In this document: one piece after another, positions 29,218 to 40,364 of the stretch | Position numbering within the stretch: position 1 is the stretch's first letter | How the letters are laid out: the number at the start of each line of letters is the position of its first letter | Assembly (NCBI GenBank): GCA_031216915.1 | Contig: CM062294.1 | Location: 395,799,217-395,863,216, forward strand | DNA from: Pictodentalium vernedei | Taxonomy: Eukaryota; Mollusca; Scaphopoda; Dentaliida; Dentaliidae | DNA length: 64,000 nucleotides | Reading direction: 5' to 3' | Notes under the pieces: model-generated | What the model saw: the letters and a program-made list of their open reading frames with translations, nothing else | The model's database searches: none | What the model was told of the DNA's origin: nothing | Position numbers and translations under genes: made by a program

Positions 29218-30309
29218 TTATGCGCCCCGGCACTCACTGCGTGGTCTCCGCCACCTAGGATGCTTTTCCTTTGATTTGTGGACCCTTTCCTCGGCCCCCT
29301 GGGCGCTCATCTTAGCGGTCCCATCCACTTTAACACCCTCAACTTGTGTTGACCCGTGCCCTCTCAACTCTGGGGAAGTTTGCCCAGCCATTTTCGTGGG
29401 TCTGGCCTCCCCTCTCCACACGGGTGACACCGACTTCTTGGGGCGCTCAACTCCCCCACATAAATTTGCTTGAGGGTCTTTCCCCAATGACCCCATTGCG
29501 TTCCCTCGCTGTTTGGCGTTTAGCCTGGACCGCCTGCGGCCCCTTCTTCCTAATTGGACAGGAGTCGTCCCTCCTGAAACTTTCCGACATTTTGTCGTGT
29601 AGGGGCCATCCCCTGGACCATCGGATTGGTTCTCCCTGGGAACCTTCCCTTCCTTACACGGTACGTTACCGAGTACAACCGCTGGGGACCCTTGCCTACC
29701 GGCTTGAACTTCCTTTGCCTTAGCTGGGCTCCCACTCGGGCCCCTATCCCTGGACCACAACTTATCAGGGTTTGCCTTCACCTCTGGGATATTACCTATG
29801 ACCAGGTCATAGACAGGCGATTCAATGCACATGGCTTCCACTTCGCCACAATAAAATGGGGTATCCACCGTTATCCTCGCGATGGGGAACCTTCTAACGG
29901 TCCCATCTATCAAAATACACAAATGGTCGCGCCCCAACAATTGCTTGTCGTCAACCAGTTGCCTTCTAACCGCTGCAGAGGAGCACCCAGAATACCGGAG
30001 CAGACGGATCTCCCTTTGTCCCACATACCCTGGGTACACTGGCAGATTAACCTTCTCCTGCGAAGTTGTGAGCCTCTCACACATGCCACTTATTATCGGG
30101 ACAACCTCCCCGCCTTCCAGCCTTAATTCTCCCTCTTGTATACATTCCCGGAGGGGACTGTGTTCTGGACCGATAGTTTGACGGAACGCTGCCGTCTGTC
30201 TACTTGGCCCTGGATCTACGCGGTCACCTTGCTTCCAACCCCTTGGTGCTGCGTTCCCGGTCCCCTGCTGAGGTGATCTAATGTTCCCAGTGGTCCTAAC
30301 CTGCTTCTG
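29218..30309 (-). pseudogene. Retroviral-type aspartic protease region, in frame with gag
   Basis: In frame with gag, separated from it by a single TGA (30310-30312). The segment around YSGCSSAAVRRQL aligns with the active-site region of retroelement proteases (D-S/T-G-C-S), and YDLVIGN resembles the downstream flap/second motif. The catalytic Asp position is Tyr here, so the enzyme is probably dead. After the protease region the frame continues as a basic, low-complexity tail and stops. The only later Met start is at 30084. Assignment is moderate because only two motifs are visible. Confidence 0.55.
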
Positions 30310-31413
30310 TCAGCAGTCCCTGGAAATATGTCCCCGCTTGTTGCAGATGAAACAAGTTGTGTCTTTGGGGGCGTTCCCATTCCGGCTGGCCGGATTGGGG
30401 TAGTGTTGCCTTACGGGTGCCATTGCCAGCCCGTTTGCCCCACCCCTAGCCGATTTGGGTGCGTTTACACTCCCACCGTGGGCCTCGATGTAGCGTTCTG
30501 CCACAATTGCCATCTCATCATAGGTGGGCGGACCCCTTTCCTTGATGAACAGGCCCAACTCCTTGGAGCATGTAGTTAAAAACTGCTCCCGGAGAAATAG
30601 ATCTCGCAGGGCTCCATATGACTCATTCACTTCTGCGAGATCAGTCCAGCGGTCAAAGTACCGCCAAGCTCGGGCAAAATACTGAGGTACTGTTTCTCCC
30701 TTCTCCTGCTTAATTTCTCGGAACTTGGTCCGGAATCCTTCTTCAGTGAGCTGGTATCTCCGAAGGATGGCATTCTTCAGCTCACTGTAGTCACTAAGAA
30801 GTGCAGGAGGCATACTGCTATAAGCCTCGAGGGCTTTACCTGACAACAAAGGGCTCAAGCACATAGCCCATGTGTCTTCTGGCCACATTTGACTGGAGGC
30901 AAAACGCTCGAACCTCTCCAAGTACGAGTCCAAGTCATCTGTGTTTTCATTAAAATCAGCGAGGTGGAGGCGTGGGGCATGAATTGCTACCCCTGCACTC
31001 CCATCCCCTGAGCGCCGACTTTCATTCTCCACATCGGCCCTTGCTCTGAGGAGCTCTAATTCTCTCTCGTGCCTCTGTTGTTCGAGCTCTCGTTCTGCCT
31101 CCCTTGCCTTCCTTGCTAACTGGGCTTCCCTCTCTCTCGCCTCATTTGCTAATTGAATCTCTCTCTCTTTTGCCTCCCTATCTAACTGGGCTTCCTTTTC
31201 CCTCGCCTCTCTCTCCTCTTTCTCGCGCTCTCTTGCTGCTTTCTCACGCTCTCGTTCTAATTGGGCTTCTCTCTCCCTTGCGTCATTACGTAAGGCAATC
31301 TCCTTGTCCTCACGTTTCTGTTCATCTTTAACGAACTTCTGAAGTTCGGCCCCCTCAAGGCCCATCTCCTTGCCTAATGATACCAGTTGGGCGAGGGGTG
31401 TAACAACATCCAT
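30310..31413 (-). CDS. Gag protein of the LTR retrotransposon
   Basis: Intact 367-residue frame, first gene after the 5' LTR. Residues about 28-150 are a charged Glu/Arg-rich coiled coil. The middle (about 160-300) is a retrotransposon Gag capsid-like domain (AMCLSPLLSGKALEAYSSMP, YFARAWRYFDRW). It ends in one CCHC zinc knuckle, CFICNKRGHISRDC, followed directly by the TGA stop. It would form the particle and bind RNA. The coiled-coil N-terminus plus single knuckle is typical of Ty3/gypsy-like Gag of invertebrates. Confidence 0.85.
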   Translation of the reverse strand: MDVVTPLAQLVSLGKEMGLEGAELQKFVKDEQKREDKEIALRNDAREREAQLEREREKAAREREKEEREAREKEAQLDREAKEREIQLANEAREREAQLARKAREAERELEQQRHERELELLRARADVENESRRSGDGSAGVAIHAPRLHLADFNENTDDLDSYLERFERFASSQMWPEDTWAMCLSPLLSGKALEAYSSMPPALLSDYSELKNAILRRYQLTEEGFRTKFREIKQEKGETVPQYFARAWRYFDRWTDLAEVNESYGALRDLFLREQFLTTCSKELGLFIKERGPPTYDEMAIVAERYIEAHGGSVNAPKSARGGANGLAMAPVRQHYPNPASRNGNAPKDTTCFICNKRGHISRDC

Positions 31414-31740
31414 TTTGATTTTTTCTTTCTATCTTCAACACTCGTCAGAAAGAATGAAGATAGAAAAGAAAGAAAGAGAAAAAAAAATATGGCAATTAAT
31501 CCTAATTTACCTGTGTAATTTAACGTAATTAAACGCCCCAAATATTCTGAAACCTACCGCAGTTATAGAAGCTACTAAGTATCCTCTTGGGGACTACTGT
31601 ATTGCGATATTAAACCCTTGAACGGCATCAGCTGACCGAACGCGTCAAAACATAAACAGAACCGCCGTTAAAATAAAACAAAATTTCCATATAGCCATTT
31701 TTTACCTTTTAGAAATATCCTGGTTAGCGCTCGCCAATCA

Positions 31741-33413
31741 TGACAGGACACCTGAGGCCCCGTAAGGCCTGGGCTGACGTGGGGTTATTTAGTCCCGCTG
31801 ATGAAATTGCGGGAAAAATTAGACGTGGAGAGTCGGAATCCTAGAGCCGCGAACTCGGCGCTGGGAGCTGAGTTCGACCGGCGCTGTGATTTCGTTTCTC
31901 CTCTGCCATATTGGCCTAAGATAGGTTCGATTTCCGTTAGGTGTGATTCCTAATCACTTCAGGCTGTGTAATGGAAAGAATGATCTAAAGTAACAACGAT
32001 TCTTTTATTTACACATAAAAATAAAGCCGTTTCAATATTTTAACAATCAACAATTCGATTCTTTTCACAGAAAATGGGTTGCTAGGGTTAAATAATTCCC
32101 AACAATTATATAGTCATTCTATAGCCCTGTACTGGCACTATAGTCTACACACTAGAAATGTTACTACCGTGAGCTCGCCATAAGAGCTTCACAAATCTGA
32201 CATTATATCACGGAGAGCTCGCCATAACAGCTTCACAAATCTGAAATGTTGTTACCGTGAGCTCGCCATATGAGCTTCACCCGCTTAGGCTCAAATGTCA
32301 ACGTCTGCGCGTAACTGTACCTCTGGCTGTCGGAGGGTTCCGACCAGCAATGTTCGTCATCTATAAAGCCACTGTACTTCTGATTTGGGTCAGACATTGT
32401 CTACTCATACCTTATGTGCCTTTTGAAAGTCCTTCGTGAAAGTCCTATTGAAATATTCACTGTTCCTGGTTGAATTCACGATTCACAAATGCCCCTTTTC
32501 TGCTAGGGCAAAATTGTCACTCACGCCGATCTCCAGTCGGTATTACGCTGCTTCGACAGCAAAACAATCTACTCCCAACGCAATCAGTCTGACGCTTCAA
32601 AGGGTTAATACGCACAATACAATTAACCTACACTTCTGACTATTGCAGACTGACACCTGCTACTGGACAATCTAAACTTTAACGTTTCACCTTGGGTTTT
32701 CCTTCTCAACGAATTTGGCACTGTAGCCGCATATCAACCTTAAGCTAAATCAATCGTGGAATGCCCTGTCTGGCGATTCCAGCCGTTTCAGGGTCCTGTG
32801 ATCGAAGATACCCCTATGCCAGGAAACAGAGTCCGCCTGCCCTGGACTTCAATAACGTGTGTGTGACCCCAAGTGTGTGTCTAATGCTCTGCTCTTCAAG
32901 GTATATATACTTTTTACCCTAAACTGCCAGGTGGACAAACGCTCATCTGTCCATCTGCCAAAACGGTGGGAGATGACGTATATCGAGGCAGAATCAATAC
33001 AAGTCATCTTGCGCGTGACTTAACGGTGATTTCACTTGTCGAGAGAACCGATTCGTCCCTGCCACTCTTGCTATACTAATGATCAGGTGACGACACGGCA
33101 GACATTTCTATCTTTTAGAATCTCGTTTCTCAATTGGCCGTGACGATATACTGCCACCAACCGATTACGTCTCGTAAGACTCGCGACTACTGTATAACTT
33201 AAATGAGATTAGACCTTATCTAACATACCGTTTCTCCCCTGGGTCCCTGCCCTGAAGCTGGATATACACCACGTGTGTTTTTTCCATGCCCAGCTTCACA
33301 GAGAAGTGAAATTCACGTAGGTTTTTCGCCTTGATGCGGAATATCTTTTGCACTTACAATATCTTTTATATGAGGCCCCTTGCCCCTATATTTAGGCTGG
33401 CTTTGCTCTGACA
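31741..33413 (-). repeat. 5' LTR of the LTR retrotransposon
   Basis: 1673 bp, partner of 26444-28123. The minus strand starts TGTCAGAGC and ends CCTGTCA. The three-unit repeat is at 32168-32282. Just inside, the minus strand has TGGCGAGCGCTAACCAGG starting about 5 nt from the LTR, a possible primer binding site. Confidence 0.92.
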
Positions 33414-33418
33414 AACAT

Positions 33419-33850
33419 CTAAGCCATTTGTAGAGAATATCGGGATTTATTCGTGTGCACCTGAAAACATTAGTTTTTTCACTCGCGCTTCAGATATTCA
33501 CGTAGATATCCCCATATGCCTCTTTGAATGATTTCCTCATGGCCCTTGTGAGATGCGGATATCAGCAATGGCAGATTATACCCCACTGTCCACTCAGCCC
33601 TTATGGCATCATACGACAAACTCTATAAGACAGGCAGAACACCAGCAGGCTATACCAGTATATCCAATGATATTTCAATATCCAGATGAGGATATGAACA
33701 AGGGGGCCCAAGGGGCCTGAGAGCGCTCACCCGACACCGACAACTATAAAACGAGGGTCCTGATTTGAACAGACTTGCATCTGCCCCATTAAGAAAACCA
33801 TATACCAAATATCAAAACATTCTGACCGGTGCATCTGAATTCTTTTTTTA
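33419..33850. other. Unassigned host-like sequence
   Basis: Follows the AACAT duplication of the LTR element. No gene or repeat recognised. Confidence 0.4.
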
Positions 33851-35357
33851 AAAATATTCCTCATGTTGAACTGAGTTATAATTCGGGCTCACATAGGGAG
33901 CCCAAATATGAACCCATTTGTACTTGGCTTGAACAAACTTGAATCTCTCCTTCCCAAGGATGCTATATTATGAAGAAAGATTTTATTTTTAAATATTCCT
34001 CATGTTGAACTAAGTTATAATTCAAATATGAACCCAGGGACTTGGCTTTAACAAATTTGAATCTCACATCCCTAACGATACAGTATACGAAATATCAAAA
34101 GATTCTTACTGGTGGATGTGAAGAAGATTTTTAAAGAATGTTCCTCATATTGAAGCAAGTTACAATTCGGTCTCCCACAGGGAGCCCAAATATAAACCCA
34201 GAGACTTGGCTTGAACAAACTTGAATCACACCTCCCTAAGGATACTGTATACTGTATACCAAATATCGAAACATTCCGACTGCTGGATATGAAGAAGATT
34301 TTTAAAGAAAATTCCTCATATTGAACTAAGTTATAATTCGGGCTCTCACAGGGAGCCCAAATATGAGCCCAGAGACTTGGCTTGAACAAATTTGAATCTC
34401 ACCTCCACCCCCTAAGGATTCTGCATGCCAAATATCAAAAGATTCTGATTGGTGGATCTGAAGAAGATTTTTAAAGAATATTCCTCATACAGCACTAGTT
34501 TAAACATTTGGGATCTCACAGAGAGCCAAAATATGGACTCAGGGGCTTGATTTAAAAAAAAAAAGCATGTGAAACAATCTTCCAAAGATGTTATATGTGA
34601 AATTTGAAAGCTTTTTGAGCAGTGGTTTGGGAGAAAAAAAGTTTTAAATGTTTTCCCCATTTCCCACAGTGTTAAAAAATGCTGACTCAGCATTTTTTTC
34701 AAAAGTCCCCTGTGATAAAACCAATAGTAATGTTTTTTGGGACCATTCTATTCTGTTGTCCTAAGGAAGCTTCACGCCAAATAAGAATTCTCAATGCCGT
34801 GCAGTTTTGGAGATATGGGCGTTTTAAATTGTTTCTATTTTTAGCTCCTGTAGTTCCCACGGGGCATTTTGAAAAAAATGTTGGCATAAATCAAGTACTT
34901 ATGACCCATTAATACTTCAAATCAAATTTGGTTCAAATCGGCCTGTCGGTTTGGAAAATAGAAATTTTGTGCGGGACAAAAATTCTTGCCCCTCCTGTAA
35001 TGACGAAAAATTTTGCTCCTCGAACTTCTCTTGAACAAATTTGAGTCTCCATCTCAAAAGGAAGCTGCATACTGCATATCAAGTCTCTGCTGCTGCTGGT
35101 TCATGAGAAGAATTTTTTTTTTTAAATTGGGGCATTTTGGCCCCAATCCCTCTTCAGTATGAGTAGAAACCCAATTTGAAAAAAAAAAACAAAATGCCCC
35201 TCTATAACCACTACTCAAGTGAAATTTCATTAAAATGTGGACAGTGGTTTGGGAGAAAAAGACACAAACACCACCTTCGCGACAGATGACGGACGACAGA
35301 CGACGGACAAAAAGTGATCAGAATAGCTCACCCTTACTTTCAGACAGGTGAGCTAAA
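33850..35357 (+). mobile_element. Pearl/Helentron-like cassette element 2
   Basis: Tandem cassettes of about 170 bp with GGAGCCCAAATAT, TTGAACAAA(C)TTGAATCT, CCAAATATCAAA and GAAGAAGATTTTTAAAGAA. A non-repeated part (34680-35260) matches 55080-55660. The end has a GACGAC-rich tract (35275-35310) and a terminal hairpin AGCTCACC...GGTGAGCT (35325-35354). The start is not defined. Confidence 0.65.
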
Positions 35358-36297
35358 TAGGCCATAATTGACAGAAAAAGTCAAATGTGCTGCATACATG
35401 AGTAGAAAACTCAAGTGGGTGGAAAGCAATGGTTCATGAGAAGAAAATCCTTGAGCCCCTCAGGAGTGACAAAAATAGTCCGAGCATCAAGCCTTTTCTT
35501 CATTTCATCATAATGTGAAATGTGGCGCTCCCCTATGAAGCCCCTGAAGCCAATTGAAACAACATATGTGGATTAATCTTAGTTACACACCTCTAGAGGG
35601 TACTGAATACAAAATTTCCAACTCTTTAGCTACATGGCCTATTCCGGCTCCCATTGGGAGCCCAAATAATGACCCAGGCCCTCGATTTGAACGAAGTTGA
35701 AACAGACCTCCCTAAAGATTGTGTATACCAAATATGAAACCATTCTGACTGTTGAATCATAAGAAGAAAAATTGTAAAGAAATTTCTTCGTATTGCACTA
35801 AGTTAAAATTTGGGCTACCATAGCGAGCCCAAATATTAACCTATGGAGCCGATTTGAACAAAATTGAATCTGACCCCTCTAGAGATGTTGTATACCAAAA
35901 AGAAAGCATTTTTACCAGTGGATCTGAAGAAGAAGATTTTTAAAGAAATTGCCTCATGTTGCCCTAAGTTAAAATTCGGGCTACAATAGGGAGCCTAAAT
36001 ATTAATCCAGGGAACCAATTTGAACAAAATTGAATTTGACTTCCCCAGAGATGTTGTATACCAAATATGAAAGCATTATGACTAGTGGATCTGAAGAAGA
36101 AGATTTTTATTAAAGAAATTTCCTCATACTGCACTACGTTAGAATTTAGGCTACCATAGCGAGTCCAAATATTAACATATGGACACAATTTGAACAAACT
36201 TGAATCTGATACCCCAAGAGATGTTATATATCAAATATGAAAGCATCCTGACATGTGAATCTGAAGAAGGTTTTTGAAGAAAACCCCTCATATTGTG
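35358..36297 (+). mobile_element. Pearl/Helentron-like cassette element 3, left part
   Basis: Starts right after the end of element 2 and carries further cassettes of the same family. It is interrupted by Polinton B at 36298; the remainder is 54249-55743. Confidence 0.65.
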
Positions 36298-37049
36298 AGT
36301 AGGTAATAAAGGCCGATTCCAGACCACTTTGTACATGTACCGTACACATACACATACATGTGCGTGTATCGCCATAGGATTCAGTGTTAAATTGTGTACA
36401 CGTATACAAAAATGTCGTTTTTTCATGGTGGTCCAGAATCGGCTATTGTTTTTGAGGCTCACAGATCGCACTTTTCACGTTCAAAACACCCGTTGGTGAA
36501 CGCGTACATTCGACAAGTTGCTCAAAAAGTGAAAAATGTATGAAATTGTACATATACATTTTCTTAAAAAATTTTTGTCGATGTTCCCATCGTGGATTAG
36601 ACCATCGATCCATCATTGGTGAACGCGAGCAAAAAACGCTTTGCCGATTCCAGACCAGCATCAAAAAGCGGTTTGCCGATTCTGGACCACCTATGGACCA
36701 CCTACGTTCGCCAATGGGTTTTCGAACGGTTAATGTGCGATCCGATTGGAAAACCCCATTTGCCGATTCTAGGACAGGAAAAATCGACCTCAAAACGTTT
36801 TCTCGAGTTCGCCAACGGTGAAAGTGAGCGTAAAGTGCAGTTACTCATCGAGGATTTTTTTTAAAATTTTGTTTTAAAACCGATTTGAGCCTCCGATACA
36901 TCGAAAAATGACGGTTTGCAGGTTCTGAGACACCATGTTCGCAATCGCGTTTCGGGCGGTGTAGGGTGCGATTTGATCGGTGAAAACGATTTGCCGATTC
37001 ATCTCTTGAGTTTTGTTAGACGAATCGTGATAGAATCTGTTTTGAGGAG
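36298..37049. repeat. Left TIR of element B (752 bp)
   Basis: Inverted copy of 53497-54248. Within it, the motif GCCGATTC(C/T)(A/G)GACCA recurs at about 36313, 36429 (inverted), 36643, 36675 and 36762, with a partial copy at 36993. GTTCGCCAAYGG-like motifs recur at about 36502, 36618, 36711 and 36810. A GTAC/ACAT alternating stretch lies 25-70 bp from the terminus. Confidence 0.95.
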
Positions 37050-37080
37050 TTTTTTAAATTATGTACTCAGTGTAAATAAA

Positions 37081-37560
37081 TAGCTTGTTTCATTTAATAG
37101 AGTCGACTATAAGATTGAATTCGATAAATTCTATCGTAATAGACACTCATGTTTTTGTTTTGGTGTGAATGAATGGTTTTCATTCAAAAGAGTCGACTAT
37201 AAAATTGAATCTGTTATAATAGACATTCATGTTTCGTTTCGGTGTGAATGAATGGTTTTTGTTCAACGGATGACATTGAAAAATTGAGTTTTAGAAAATT
37301 AGAATCGATGGAAAATCGTTTGTTTACGTTTTGTCACTGTAAATTTTGTGAAATAAATCTTAATAAAACACTTTGTAGAATTGTTTCATTCAAATAAAAA
37401 TAGTTCGTAGAATTGTTTCATTCAAATAAAAATTCTATTATAAAACCTTTTTCACTTAGATGAATTTTTAAGAGGTAAAACTATTATAATAGACACTCAT
37501 GTTTTGTTCTGGTGTGAATGAAAGGTTTTCGTTCAATGGATCGTTTTAATAATAGACAAT
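37081..37560. repeat. Subterminal repeats of element B
   Basis: Repeated blocks GAGTCGACTATAA(A/G)ATTGAAT, CTATTATAATAGACACTCAT, GGTGTGAATGAATGGTTTT and two copies of GAATTGTTTCATTCAAATAA. Three main units. AT-rich, no gene. Confidence 0.75.
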
Positions 37561-37978
37561 TAAAGTGCGTTTCCACTCAATCAGGTTTAAGAGGTAAATA
37601 AATTTTTAATATATTCGTGATAATGTTCGGAGATATGAATGAACCCTTTTAACGGATGTAATTATTCTCAAATACATTAAATCAGAAACTGGTTTCTTAT
37701 GCGCTAAAACTTTCAAACTTTTCAAAGTTCTCCAGTTCGTCACTGAGTGAATAATCTGTGATGCGATTTTTAACGCGTTCAGAGGCAAAACACATTTATG
37801 GAGGTTTTATCATGTAAAATGTTTTTCCTCAACTGGTTTTTAGTTATATTAAAGACAGAAGATTTTTATTTACTTAAAACATAAAACATAAAAATAATTA
37901 TACATTTAATTTTGAAAATAATAAATAACTCACATTAGCATACTCAAAGGAAATATTAATAATTTAAAAACGAAAAAA

Positions 37979-38881
37979 ATGTTTTTACAGATGGATGTCA
38001 AACATAGAGATCAGCTTTTAAACGAATATGAACGTGTTAAGAAGTGTATTCAATCAGCTGATAGAAGCAGACGGCTTGGAGAAGTGGAATTGATGCGCGA
38101 AGCCAAAAAAATATTAAAACTCATGATGGATGTTCAGGAACGAAGCAGGAAGGAGATAATTGAAGAATTGAGACCCATAAAAGAGAGTTCTTTGAGAATG
38201 GGTTCGTTGCCCGGTAGTTTTACAAAACAGTATTCCTTTCAATCTACACCGGATTATGTTCCCATGAGAATCGAAACTGACGTGAGCGAGAGCGACGATA
38301 CAGCTTCGACTATCACCACTAATAGCATCGCGTCGTCCGAGGATGGTGGTAAGAGAGATCTGTTGTATGGAATTTATAAGGATTTGGATGGTAGAACTTT
38401 TGTGGGCGACACAGAAGTGGAAATGGATGATGATGATTTAATCATCGGTTCAAATAAGTATAAAATAACTGATGGACTGTGCAAATTGTTCCTTTTCGAC
38501 AAGCCTGGAGATTACACGGAACAGGATTTTGACAATTACGGTGACATTCTGGTTCAGATCCACGTCATGAAGAAAAATAACGATGCCAGAGAGACGAGAC
38601 CCAAAGCCAACAGAGGTTACAAGCAGACTAAAGTGGTGAAACCCATATGGGATATGAATAAGAAGTTCGTTGAATCGGTGACTGGCAAAGGGGTGAAAAT
38701 CACTTTTCTTCCGAGTGATTCTGACGCTCTGTCTCAGAGATTGAGTTTATTGATGGCAAGTAGACATGCTGGTAACACTGGATTAGATAATGAGATAGTC
38801 AGCATATGCGATGAATTGTTAAGACAGAAGGTTTTGAATAAAAACAATTATAAAAGGCTGATGAACGAATTGAAGGATTGA
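37979..38881 (+). CDS. DUF8207-like Polinton protein
   Basis: Intact 300-residue frame, first gene after the left subterminal region. The core RDLLYGIYKDLDGRTFVGDT, then LFLFDKPGDYTEQDFDNYGD and LPSDSDALSQRLSLLMASR, match the A copy at 16066-16974 nearly residue by residue. The linker of about residues 95-125 is Ser/Thr/Asp-rich. The protein is acidic in the middle and helical at both ends. The family recurs in invertebrate Polintons; its role is not known to me. The intact state in both copies is notable given the decay of most other genes. Confidence 0.75.
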   Translation: MFLQMDVKHRDQLLNEYERVKKCIQSADRSRRLGEVELMREAKKILKLMMDVQERSRKEIIEELRPIKESSLRMGSLPGSFTKQYSFQSTPDYVPMRIETDVSESDDTASTITTNSIASSEDGGKRDLLYGIYKDLDGRTFVGDTEVEMDDDDLIIGSNKYKITDGLCKLFLFDKPGDYTEQDFDNYGDILVQIHVMKKNNDARETRPKANRGYKQTKVVKPIWDMNKKFVESVTGKGVKITFLPSDSDALSQRLSLLMASRHAGNTGLDNEIVSICDELLRQKVLNKNNYKRLMNELKD

Positions 38882-38905
38882 TGTATATAATAAATAGAGA
38901 GAAAC
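38880..38905 (+). promoter_or_regulatory. TATA-box module of the basic-protein gene
   Basis: TATATAATAAATAGAGAGA lies about 125 bp upstream of the start at 39020; the mirrored version is in A at 16030-16066. Confidence 0.4.
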
Positions 38906-39019
38906 AAACAAACAAAATATATAAAATAAAAACAGTAAATTTTATACTAGAATAATAAAAGTATTTAAACAACAAACGATTTATAAGTGAAAACAAAATA
39001 AATATTATAAAATAAAAAT

Positions 39020-39400
39020 ATGTTGGTGATAAAGAACAGGGGATATGTTAGAACTTACGTTCAAGGCGGTTCTGGCATCGTCGATTCTATAATGCGAGCG
39101 TTCACGAGCGGTGCAGGTAGAAAACTCGCATCAACTGCATTTGAGTTTGGTAAGAAGACGGCTTTGGATGCTGGTAAGAAAGCCGCTTCCGAAGCCAGTG
39201 GTAGGATAGCTTCTGTGGCTGGCAAGAGGGCAGCCAATGCATTGATCAACAAGTTGATCAGTCCACCGGTGAAGCGAGCTACGTTAGAGCGAACGCCAAA
39301 AAGTTGGCAAGATTTTAAGGATGCTGTGGTACCCATACAAGATTTAGCCAAAATGACAAGTGGATCTGGATTGAAGGGAACTCGCGATGGTGTAATATAA
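39020..39400 (+). CDS. Small basic Ala/Lys/Gly-rich protein
   Basis: Intact 126-residue frame. It has a short hydrophobic start, a GGSG segment, then a helical Ala/Lys/Ser-rich middle (KKTALDAGKKAASEASGRIA) and a basic C-terminal half. No Cys. The composition fits a virion core or minor capsid protein contacting DNA, but no specific homology can be shown. It lies 90 bp before the ATPase gene. The A copy is broken. Confidence 0.6.
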   Translation: MLVIKNRGYVRTYVQGGSGIVDSIMRAFTSGAGRKLASTAFEFGKKTALDAGKKAASEASGRIASVAGKRAANALINKLISPPVKRATLERTPKSWQDFKDAVVPIQDLAKMTSGSGLKGTRDGVI

Positions 39401-39490
39401 ATAAATAATAATATTAAAAAAAACTGAGTTTGAAAAAACATAAAAATTGTGTTTGAAAAAATCTAAAATAACAAAAAAAAATAAACAAAG

Positions 39491-40314
39491 ATGAACATTA
39501 AAGATATGTCTTGGAATGACGCCGCGACTAAGAGGTTGAATAATGAGTTCTTTCCCAAAAGCATAAGAGGCTTGATAGTGGGAAAATCGAATTGTGGAAA
39601 GACCAATCTGTTGATGAATCTGTTGTCGCGACCCAACTGGTTGGATTACGACAGATTGTTTGTGTTTGGCAAGAGCTTGTTTCAACCCGAATACAGATTG
39701 TTTGGAGAGTGCATGGATCGTAGATTGCCCAAGGACGTCATAGCCAGAATCTTTGACAGTAGGGAGGAATTTGACAAAAGTGAAGCTTCTCTTTCGACCA
39801 TTTTGGACGGTGCGGCGATAGAATTGATGAAGAGAAATGCATCTTCGAACGTCAAGTGTCGATTTTATGAGAACGCTAGCGACGTTCCGGATCTAGAGAA
39901 TTGAAATCGGAAGATAAGAATCTCATGATTTTCGACGATCTGCTTTTGGAGAGACAGAACCGATGCGAATTGTATTATGTTAGGGGTCGTCACAGCAACG
40001 TGGACTGTTTCTACATGTCACAGAATTATTTTCGATTGCCCAGACTGACGATAAGGGAGAACGCTAATTTTCTATGTCTCTTTCGCCAAGATCTCGAGAA
40101 TCTCAATCACATCTACAGCGATCACGTTGCAAACGACATGAGCGCGGTGAAATTCAGGAGATCCTGTAAGAGGGTTTGGGATGGAGGACTTTACAATTTC
40201 GTCATGATCGATTTGACTAGTGAATTTAATCGCAGAAAATATCGGTGCGGATTCGACAAGTTTTATGTTTCTGATAATAATAAGATAGAGCGCGAAAATA
40301 AAATTAGAAAATAA
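39491..40314 (+). pseudogene. FtsK/HerA-type packaging ATPase, single frameshift
   Basis: Walker A VGKSNCGKT near residue 30 and Walker B NLMIFDD in the second half. The A copy shows one extra base near 39890, so a 1-nt deletion in B divides the gene into 39491-39904 and 39901-40314. Apart from that the gene is open, about 270 codons, the usual length for Polinton ATPases. The C-terminus is basic. It packages DNA into the procapsid in related elements. Confidence 0.88.
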
Positions 40315-40364
40315 TAAATCTTCAAATAATTAGTTTTTAAAAAATAAAAATAAAATTAAATATA

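Larger units (their letters stand above)
26444..33413 (-). mobile_element. Non-autonomous LTR retrotransposon with intact 5-bp target duplication
   Basis: Two direct repeats of about 1.68 kb (26444-28123 and 31741-33413) start TG and end CA and are flanked by AACAT on both sides (26439-26443 and 33414-33418). The element reads on the minus strand, so the right repeat is the 5' LTR. The internal 3.6 kb encodes Gag and a protease-like frame; no reverse transcriptase, RNase H or integrase motif was found. It is probably mobilised in trans by a Ty3/gypsy-type relative. Confidence 0.88.

Noticed and set aside
28864-29735. Overlapping frames on both strands inside the LTR element
   Set aside because: GC-rich low-complexity sequence keeps several frames open; only the gag-protease frame has motifs.
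29218-33413. Retroviral-type integrase of the Polintons derived from this LTR element
   Set aside because: The LTR element has no integrase, and the Polinton integrase is embedded in a conserved Polinton gene order.
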